From CAYQDR01 sp964416315 (GTDB lineage Bacteria; Methylomirabilota; Methylomirabilia; Rokubacteriales; DASRDR01): a DNA stretch of 64,000 bases. Where the stretch lies: NCBI GenBank assembly GCA_964416315.1, contig CAYQDR010000001.1, positions 1 to 64,000 of the forward strand. The letters run 5' to 3'. Shown here piece by piece: positions 58,856 through 64,000 of the stretch (position 1 is the first letter of the stretch; the number at the start of each line of letters is the position of its first letter). Both the position numbers and the translations under genes were made by a program. A model generated the notes under the pieces. It did no database searches and was not told the DNA's origin. It saw only the letters and a list, made by a program, of their open reading frames with translations.

Positions 58856-60259
58856 ATGGCGAAGACGCTCCTCGACAAGGTGTGGGAGGCCCACACCGTC
58901 CGCGCGCTCCCGTCGGGGCAGACGCAGCTCCTGATCGGACTCCACCTCATCCACGAGGTGACGAGCCCGCAGGCCTTCCAGATGCTGCGCGAGATGGGCC
59001 TGCGGGTGCGCATGCCGGCGCGCACCTTCGCCACGGTGGACCACATCGTCCCGACCGCCTCCCAGCAGCGCCCCTTCGGCGACGCCGTGGCGGAGGAGAT
59101 GACGGTCCACCTGGTCCGGGGCTGCCAGGAGTTCGGGATCCCGCTCTTCGACCTCGACAGCGGCCGCCAGGGGATCGTCCACGTCATCGGCCCCGAGCTC
59201 GGGCTCACGCAGCCGGGGATGACGATTGCCTGCGGCGACAGCCACACCTCGACCCACGGCGCCGTCGGCGCCATCGCCTTCGGGATCGGGACGACCCAGG
59301 TGCGTGACGTCCTTGCAACCCAGTGCCTCCTGATGGCGAAACCGAAGCTCCGCCAGATCCGGGTCGAGGGGAAGCTCACCCGCGGCGTCTACGCGAAGGA
59401 CGTCATCCTGGCGATCATCCAGCGGCTCGGCGTCAAGGGCGGCGTCGGGTACGCGTACGAGTACGCCGGCTCGACGCTCGAGGCGATGACGATGGAGGAG
59501 CGCCTCACGGTCTGCAACATGTCCATCGAGGGCGGGGCGCGGTGCGGCTACGTCAACCCGGACCAGACCACGGTCGACTACCTCCGCGGCCGGCCGTACG
59601 CGCCCCAGGGCACGGCGTTCGACCGGGCGGTCGTCTGGTGGCGGAGCATGGCGACGGACCTGGACGCGCGCTTCGACGACGTGGTCCGGCTCGAGGCCGA
59701 CCGGATCCAGCCGGTCGTGACGTGGGGGATCAACCCGGGACAGTCGGTCGGGGTGGAGGAGCGCATCCCCGAGCCCGCGTCGGCCCCGGAGTCCGAGCGG
59801 GCGACCTGGCGCGAGGCGCTCGGCTTCATGGACTTCAAGGCCGGCCAGGCGATCGCGGGGACGAAAATCGACGTCGCCTTCATCGGCTCGTGCACGAACG
59901 CGCGCCTCTCCGATCTCCGGGCGGCGGCGGAGGTCGCGCGGGGGCGGCAGGTGGCGAAGGGCGTCCGGGCCCTCGTGGTCCCGGGCTCCCAGGCCGTGGC
60001 GAAGGCGGCGGAGGCCGAGGGCCTGCACGAGATCTTCCGGGCGGCGGGGTTCGAGTGGCGGAAGGCCGGCTGCTCGATGTGCCTCGGGATGAACGAGGAC
60101 AAGCTCCGCGGGCGGGAGGTCTGCGCCTCGTCGTCGAACCGGAACTTCATCGGCCGGCAGGGGAGCCCGACGGGGCGGACGCTCCTGATGAGCCCGGCGA
60201 TGGTGGCGGCGGCGGCGATCGCGGGGGCGGTCGCCGACGTGCGGGCGATGCTGCGGTGA
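58856..60259 (+). CDS. leuC: 3-isopropylmalate dehydratase large subunit
   Basis: A 467-residue [4Fe-4S] aconitase-family dehydratase. Motifs: KTLLDKVWEAHTV, VPTASQQRPFGDAVAEEM, CGDSHTSTHGAVGAIAFGIGTTQVRDVLATQ, GSCTNARLSDLRAAAEVARG and SMCLGMNEDKLRGREVCASSSNRNFIGRQG, which hold the three cluster cysteines. It isomerises 2- to 3-isopropylmalate in leucine synthesis with LeuD. leuD overlaps its stop by four bases (GTGA). leuA and leuB are not in the window. Confidence 0.95.
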   Translation: MAKTLLDKVWEAHTVRALPSGQTQLLIGLHLIHEVTSPQAFQMLREMGLRVRMPARTFATVDHIVPTASQQRPFGDAVAEEMTVHLVRGCQEFGIPLFDLDSGRQGIVHVIGPELGLTQPGMTIACGDSHTSTHGAVGAIAFGIGTTQVRDVLATQCLLMAKPKLRQIRVEGKLTRGVYAKDVILAIIQRLGVKGGVGYAYEYAGSTLEAMTMEERLTVCNMSIEGGARCGYVNPDQTTVDYLRGRPYAPQGTAFDRAVVWWRSMATDLDARFDDVVRLEADRIQPVVTWGINPGQSVGVEERIPEPASAPESERATWREALGFMDFKAGQAIAGTKIDVAFIGSCTNARLSDLRAAAEVARGRQVAKGVRALVVPGSQAVAKAAEAEGLHEIFRAAGFEWRKAGCSMCLGMNEDKLRGREVCASSSNRNFIGRQGSPTGRTLLMSPAMVAAAAIAGAVADVRAMLR

Positions 60260-60852
60260 GCACACCCAGCGCGCGCACCCGCATCGCCGGGCGGGGGATC
60301 CCGCTGGCCGGGAACGACATCGACACCGACCGGATCATCCCCGCCCGCTTCCTCAAGGCCGTCACCTTCGAGGGGCTCGGCGAGCACGTCTTCGAGGACG
60401 CCCGCAAGCAGGAGCCGGAGCACCCGTTCAACCAGGCGGCGTTCCAGGGCGCCTCGATCCTCGTCTGCGGCCTGAACTTCGGCTGCGGCTCCTCGCGCGA
60501 GCACGCCCCGCAGGCCCTCCGGCGCTGGGGCATTCGCGGGGTCGTCGGGGGATCCTTCGCCGAGATCTTCTTCGGCAACTGCACGGCGCTCGGCATCCCC
60601 TGCGTCACGGCCGACATGGCCGACATCGAGTGGCTGCAGCGGGCCGTTGCGCGTGAGCCCCGGCGCGAGGTCCTGCTGGACCTCGAGCGGAAGGAAGCGC
60701 GCTTCGCGGACCGGGTGATTCCGATCCGCATCCCGGACGGGGTCCGGGGTCAGCTCCTCACCGGGACCTGGAACGCGACCGGCGTGCTTCTCGAGGTCGG
60801 CGAGGCGATCGAGGCGGTCGCCCGGCGCCTCCCCTACATCGCCGGTTACTGA
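60256..60852 (+). CDS. leuD: 3-isopropylmalate dehydratase small subunit
   Basis: A 198-residue swivel-domain partner of LeuC. Motifs: GNDIDTDRIIPARFLKAVTFEGLG, LVCGLNFGCGSSREHAPQALRRWGI, and GGSFAEIFFGNCTALGIPC. Start GTG overlaps the leuC stop. The C-terminal part completes the family. The pair could alternatively serve methylmalate or homoaconitase chemistry, but leucine synthesis is most likely. Confidence 0.95.
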   Translation: MSTPSARTRIAGRGIPLAGNDIDTDRIIPARFLKAVTFEGLGEHVFEDARKQEPEHPFNQAAFQGASILVCGLNFGCGSSREHAPQALRRWGIRGVVGGSFAEIFFGNCTALGIPCVTADMADIEWLQRAVAREPRREVLLDLERKEARFADRVIPIRIPDGVRGQLLTGTWNATGVLLEVGEAIEAVARRLPYIAGY

Positions 60853-60899
60853 GCGCGCCTTCCCGGGCGGCGAACTCGCTCAGCCCGCTGCCGCCCGCG

Positions 60900-61028
60900 T
60901 CAGCGTGTCGCCGCTCCGCGAGAGACCGGGGTCGGCCCGCGCGAGGTCGTCCCGGCCACCGGGGGACCCAGCACGGCCGCCGCCACCAGGAGCACGATCC
61001 AGAGGTCCTTCTTGGTGCGGTGGACGAT
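60900..61028 (-). CDS. Possible 42-residue membrane peptide or truncated gene with non-standard start
   Basis: An open frame reads VHRTKKDLWIVLLVAAAVLG then PPVAGTTSRGPTPVSRGAATR-stop. GGAGGAG lies just upstream, but the first codon at the proper place is ATC (61026-61028), not ATG/GTG/TTG. The KKDLWIVLLV segment looks like the N-terminus of a small membrane protein. It may be a remnant or use a rare start. Confidence 0.3.
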   Translation of the reverse strand: MVHRTKKDLWIVLLVAAAVLGPPVAGTTSRGPTPVSRGAATR

Positions 61029-61093
61029 CTCTCCTCCTCGGGCATCCCCGCGACCGGTCGCGGCCGGATGAAGATCTCGAACGGCGCGGGCGC

Positions 61094-61702
61094 TCACCCC
61101 GGGATGTCCTCGCGCCCGTAGTACCAGGCCGTCACGGCCCAGCGCGGCGCCGCCGCCGCGAGCACCTCGTGCTCGATGCGGTCGGAGCGGAACACGACCA
61201 GGCGGTCGAGCACCGGTTCGACGTCGCGCGGGCCGTCGGGCAGGTAAAGCCGCAGCAGCCCGCCGTGCTCCGGGCGCCAGCCGGCGTTCAGGTAGTAGGT
61301 GGCAGTGAGCCGCCGGTTCGGGCCACCCGGGAACGCGTCGAGGTGCCGGGCGTACCGCGCGTCGGGCGCGTAACAGGCGAGCTGGACGTCGAAGCGGACG
61401 AGGCCGAGGTAGGCGTCGCGATTCAGGCCGAGACGGAGCGCCTCGAAGCGCTCGCACAGCGGGCGCAGGCCAGCCGGCGCGTCCGCGGGCGCGAGCCACG
61501 CGATCGCGTCGCCGCGCGTGGCGGGATCGCGCCGGTAACCGCCGCCGCGCCTCACCCCGGCGGGGCGGAGCTCTCCGGCGCTGGCGAGCGCGCGGGCGGC
61601 CGCGCAGACCCCCTCGGCCGCAGCGGGCCCCAGGAAGCCGTCGCGCAGGAAGAAGCCGCGCTCCCCCAGCGCCCGGATCTCCGCGTCGTCGAGGTCGATC
61701 AT
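61094..61702 (-). CDS. 2OG-Fe(II) oxygenase (prolyl 4-hydroxylase-like)
   Basis: A 202-residue dioxygenase. The iron triad appears as HLDAFPG (HxD) and a distal His in IEHEVLA; the 2-oxoglutarate Arg is likely in APRWAVTAWYYG. Sequence YYLNAGWRPEHGGLLRLYLPD and RLVVFRSDRIEHEV is typical of P4Hc-type proteins. The start MIDLDDAEI was chosen; a longer upstream frame crosses the divergent promoter of the antitoxin gene. It hydroxylates an unknown protein or small molecule. Confidence 0.85.
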   Translation of the reverse strand: MIDLDDAEIRALGERGFFLRDGFLGPAAAEGVCAAARALASAGELRPAGVRRGGGYRRDPATRGDAIAWLAPADAPAGLRPLCERFEALRLGLNRDAYLGLVRFDVQLACYAPDARYARHLDAFPGGPNRRLTATYYLNAGWRPEHGGLLRLYLPDGPRDVEPVLDRLVVFRSDRIEHEVLAAAAPRWAVTAWYYGREDIPG

Positions 61703-61727
61703 CGCCCGTGCTCCATTATGGAGCGTC

Positions 61728-61756
61728 TTGACGGCGCCGGAGCCGCGGTGTATATA
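61728..61756 (+). promoter_or_regulatory. Strong sigma70-type promoter of the toxin-antitoxin pair
   Basis: TTGACG at 61728-61733, a 17-base spacer, and TATATA at 61751-61756. The antitoxin GTG starts at 61763, six bases later, so the mRNA is probably leaderless. ATATAC-rich sequence also offers an operator. Confidence 0.6.
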
Positions 61757-61762
61757 CATCGC

Positions 61763-62023
61763 GTGATCCGCACCCAGCTGTACCTGGACGAGCAGATTCA
61801 CTCGCGCCTGCGGGATCTCGCGCGAAAGCAGGGACGGACGATCTCCGAGCTGGTCCGCGACGCCCTGGCGAGGACCTACGGGACGACCGGCCCCAACGAG
61901 CTCCTAGCGTCCCTGCGCGCCGTCTCGGGCTTATGGAAAGATCGAGAGGACATCGGCGACACCCGAGAGTACGTGAGGCGCCTGCGTCGGGATACGCGCC
62001 GCATGCGGCGCCTCAGCCGGTAG
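61763..62023 (+). CDS. Ribbon-helix-helix antitoxin (VapB/CopG-like)
   Basis: An 86-residue protein. N-terminal VIRTQLYLDEQIHSRLRDLARKQGRTISELVRDALARTYG is a classic RHH DNA-binding domain. The C-terminal part (SLRAVSGLWKDREDIGDTREYVRRLRRD) should wrap the PIN toxin. Start GTG is leaderless-like. It autoregulates through the promoter at 61728-61756 (inference from family). Confidence 0.85.
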   Translation: MIRTQLYLDEQIHSRLRDLARKQGRTISELVRDALARTYGTTGPNELLASLRAVSGLWKDREDIGDTREYVRRLRRDTRRMRRLSR

Positions 62024-62406
62024 CGGGCGTCCTCCTCGACACCGACGTCATCATCGAGGTCTTGCGCGGCCGCCGCGCTGTCCCCGAGAGTCTCGCGGCG
62101 CTCGAGTCGGCGGGCGTGCGCACGTACACCTGCGCCGTTTCCTGGGCGGAGGTCTACGCGGGGATCCGGCCCGGGGAGGAGGTCCTCACCGAAGCGTTCC
62201 TCGGGCGCCGCGCCGAGGTCGTCATCGACGCCACCGCCGGCAGGCGGGCGGGGCAATACCTGGCGCGATACTCCAGGACCCACGGCGTCGAGATCGCCGA
62301 TGCGCTCGTCGCGGCCGCGGCGACCACCGCGGGACTCTCCCTGTGGACGCTCAACCGCCGGCACTACCCGATGCCCGACATCCAGTTCCACGGGCCGGGC
62401 CCCTAG
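61933..62406 (+). CDS. vapC: PIN-domain ribonuclease toxin (VapC-like)
   Basis: The PIN domain begins near VAGVLLDTDVIIEVLRG (first Asp pair) and shows CAVSWAEVYAGIR (Glu), VEIADALVAAAATTAGLSLWTLNRRHYPM (Asp and Asn). These acids bind Mg for RNA cleavage. The domain begins only after the antitoxin stop (62021-62023), but no ATG, GTG or TTG lies close before it. The nearest start in frame is ATG 61933, inside the antitoxin gene, giving a 30-residue basic leader. The start could instead be non-canonical. Confidence 0.8.
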   Translation: MERSRGHRRHPRVREAPASGYAPHAAPQPVAGVLLDTDVIIEVLRGRRAVPESLAALESAGVRTYTCAVSWAEVYAGIRPGEEVLTEAFLGRRAEVVIDATAGRRAGQYLARYSRTHGVEIADALVAAAATTAGLSLWTLNRRHYPMPDIQFHGPGP

Positions 62407-62454
62407 CCGCCTCGGCAAATCCTGGGCACACGACAGCCTCGCGGGGCCGGGCGC

Positions 62455-62544
62455 TCACCGGGCGAGGCGCGCCCGCGTGGCCTCGACCTGGGCGATGTGC
62501 TCGAGGTCGTGCTCGGCCAGGTAACGGGCATAGCCGGGCCGGCC
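62455..62544 (-). pseudogene. C-terminal remnant of a DinB-like protein
   Basis: The minus strand reads GRPGYARYLAEHDLEHIAQ then VEATRARLAR-stop. The YxxEHDLEHIAQVxxxR pattern is typical of the last helix of DinB/DUF664-type proteins. Nothing upstream on this strand continues it; a GC-rich hairpin (62543-62577) and a binding-protein gene follow. Confidence 0.35.
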
Positions 62545-62577
62545 GAGCGCCCGCGGACCACCGTGCCCCGCGGGCGC
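62543..62577 (-). terminator. GC-rich hairpin downstream of the partial binding-protein gene
   Basis: AGCGCCCGCGG, an 11-base loop, then CCGCGGGCGCT. An 11-bp perfect stem about 14 bases after the stop of the minus-strand binding-protein gene. No U-tract. Confidence 0.5.
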
Positions 62578-62590
62578 TCGCGGCGCCGAC

Positions 62591-64000
62591 CTATGCCCGC
62601 TCGACGATGTAGAGGTGGGAGAGCATGTCCACGTAGATGTTGCCCCACACCACGAGTTCGCCGGCCCTGTTCTTCTCGATGCCGCGCACCTTCGGCTTCG
62701 CGGCCGCGTAGCGCACGACCCACGCCACCGGGACGTAGCCGACGTCGCTCTGCATGATCTCCTCGGCCTTCAGGTAGTGCTCGAGGCGCTTCTTGACATC
62801 CCGCGTGTCGCGGCCGGCCTCGAGCTCCTTGTCGAAGGCCTCGTTCGACCACGCCTGGCGCTTGCCGGTCGTCCGCTTCGAGTAGAACGTGTCGAAGTAC
62901 TCGTTGTGAGGATCCGGGTAATCCATGAACCAGCGGATCCAGACGAGCTGGAGGTCCTGCTTCCACAGCCGCTCGCGGAACACGCGCGGCTCCAGCACCT
63001 CGAGCTCGGTCTTCATGTTGAGGTTCTCGAGCAGCACGGCCTGGACCGCCTCGGCCATGGGCTTGGACTGGAGCGCTTCGTCCCGCATGGACAGGACGAT
63101 CTTCGGCCAGCTTTTGCCGCCCTCGTAGGGCGTGCCCCTGAGCATCGACATCGCGAGCTTCGCGTCGAACTTCTGGAGCTCCCTGGTCTTCTTGTCGTCG
63201 ATGAACCCGGGAAAGCCAGGCGGGATCATGCAATGCGCCGGGATCGAGAAGCCCTGGGCGACTTTGGCCACGGCCTCCCGGTCCACGGCGTGGGCCACCG
63301 CCTGCCGGACCTTCAGGTTGTCGAACGGCGGCTTGGTCACCTGGGGCGTGAGGTACCAGGTACCGGGGAACGGGTAACGGAAGACCTCCTTGGAGGTCTT
63401 CGGGTCACCCTGGAGGCGCCTGAGGTCGGCGGCCTGGAGGGCCGTCATGTCGAGCTCGTTGTTCTCGTAGGGCAGGGCGCCGGACTGCACCGGGATGATC
63501 GGGATGATCACCCGCTCGAGCGTCACGTTCTTGGCGTCGAAGAAGCGCGGGTTCTTCCGGAGGACGATCTGCTTGTTGTGCTCCCACGCCTCGAGGACGA
63601 ACGGACCGTTCGAGACGAGGTTACCGGCCTCGGTCCACTTGTCCCCGTGCTTCTCGATCGACGGGCGGTGGCCCGGAAGGGCGGCGAGGTACGCGGCGAG
63701 GACCGGGAAGTAACCCCGCGGGCCCTCCAGCGTCACCTCGAGCGTCCAGTCGTCCTTCGCGCGGACGCCCACCTGTGAGGCGTCCGTGAGCTGCCCCTTG
63801 TTGAACGCCTCGCCGTTCTTGATGTCGTAGAGGAACGCGGCGTAGGGCGCCTTCGAGGCGGGGTCGAGCTGGCGCTTCCAGGAGTACTCGAAGTCCCGGG
63901 CCCCGCACGGGCTGTTGTCGGACCAGCGGGAGTCCTTCCGGATCTGGAAGGTCCACACCGAGCCGTCCTGGTTGGAGGTGACTTTGCTGGCGACATAGGG
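62591..64000 (-). CDS. Peptide ABC transporter substrate-binding protein, partial
   Basis: At least 469 residues of an SBP family 5 protein; the 5' end lies beyond the window edge. Sequence: TFQIRKDSRWSDNSPCGARDFEYSWKRQLDP, GNLVSNGPFVLEAWEHNKQ, QAVAHAVDREAVAKVAQG and a C-terminal DIQ-like ending LVVWGNIYVDMLSHLYIVERA. It resembles OppA/MppA-type peptide-binding proteins. The third such protein here; no permease on its 3' side. Confidence 0.92.
   Translation of the reverse strand, partial: PYVASKVTSNQDGSVWTFQIRKDSRWSDNSPCGARDFEYSWKRQLDPASKAPYAAFLYDIKNGEAFNKGQLTDASQVGVRAKDDWTLEVTLEGPRGYFPVLAAYLAALPGHRPSIEKHGDKWTEAGNLVSNGPFVLEAWEHNKQIVLRKNPRFFDAKNVTLERVIIPIIPVQSGALPYENNELDMTALQAADLRRLQGDPKTSKEVFRYPFPGTWYLTPQVTKPPFDNLKVRQAVAHAVDREAVAKVAQGFSIPAHCMIPPGFPGFIDDKKTRELQKFDAKLAMSMLRGTPYEGGKSWPKIVLSMRDEALQSKPMAEAVQAVLLENLNMKTELEVLEPRVFRERLWKQDLQLVWIRWFMDYPDPHNEYFDTFYSKRTTGKRQAWSNEAFDKELEAGRDTRDVKKRLEHYLKAEEIMQSDVGYVPVAWVVRYAAAKPKVRGIEKNRAGELVVWGNIYVDMLSHLYIVERA

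Noticed and set aside
1..64000. CRISPR arrays, tRNA or rRNA genes, prophage genes
   Set aside because: No regularly spaced repeats, no cloverleaf-like or rRNA-like sequence, and no phage structural or integrase proteins were seen. A tRNA scan was not possible here.

Overview
The window is very GC-rich (about 70% or more by eye) and densely packed. It has many GTG starts, many 1-4 base stop/start overlaps, and long spurious open frames on the antisense of real genes. Gene content is that of a heterotrophic, amino-acid and organic-acid scavenging bacterium: a branched-chain amino acid (Liv) ABC system, three oligopeptide-type solute-binding proteins, an iron-type ABC system, several NAD-dependent 2-hydroxyacid dehydrogenases, a tungsten-type aldehyde ferredoxin oxidoreductase and a LeuCD pair. 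This style resembles uncultivated soil and subsurface lineages such as Candidatus Rokubacteria (Methylomirabilota). That placement is inference: no rRNA or marker gene is present, and I saw no tRNA, CRISPR array or phage structural gene.

Layout. 0-5 kb: a membrane diguanylate cyclase, two tandem near-identical SH3-domain lipoproteins, and an M20 amidohydrolase. 5-9.4 kb (minus): livH-livM-livG, a MESH1-like HD hydrolase, livF; the binding-protein gene survives only as a C-terminal tail fused nose-to-nose with the tail of a TRAP transporter gene. 9.4-17 kb: thioesterase, TauE-like exporter, hydroxyacid dehydrogenase, DUF1772 protein, luciferase-like oxidoreductase, EthD-like protein, acetyltransferase, zinc alcohol dehydrogenase, aminotransferase and a coupled 47-residue basic protein. 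17.1-19.4 kb: an organoarsenical operon arsR-arsI-arsM in which ArsM carries a C-terminal ArsN2-type acetyltransferase domain. This is the most interesting system here. 19.5-22.6 kb: XRE regulator, diheme cytochrome c, cupredoxin, quinone oxidoreductase. 22.7-27.6 kb (minus): acyl-CoA synthetase (frameshifted), hydroxyacid dehydrogenase, and E1 alpha and beta of a 2-oxoacid/acetoin dehydrogenase with a perfect palindrome between them. 27.6-36.1 kb: RidA, beta-CASP nuclease, gene remnants, diaminopropionate ammonia-lyase, DinB, YheT-like hydrolase, hydroxyacid dehydrogenase, TPP enzyme. 36.2-37.8 kb: a lower-GC island with hicAB, a Cys-rich protein and a DUF1841 protein. 37.8-49.6 kb: branched-chain aminotransferase, metallo-beta-lactamase, OsmC, peptide ABC genes, SDR, aldo-keto reductase, a second peptide-binding protein and a SelA-like PLP enzyme. 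49.9-55.7 kb: iron-type ABC operon followed by an M23-like protein and an HpcH aldolase. 55.7-64 kb: alanine dehydrogenase, AOR, leuCD, a 2OG-Fe oxygenase, a VapBC-type pair, and a partial third peptide-binding protein.

Three dispersed repeat families stand out: a palindrome-centred element of about 90-105 bp (3 copies), a bipartite double-hairpin module (4 full copies plus a half copy), and a CT-rich REP-like element (9 copies plus a partial one). Several intergenic spaces hold tails of truncated genes, two of them in the same back-to-back arrangement. This suggests ongoing deletion, or assembly joins, at repeat-rich spots. Several genes have a -10 box 6-10 bases before the start codon, which suggests leaderless mRNAs.
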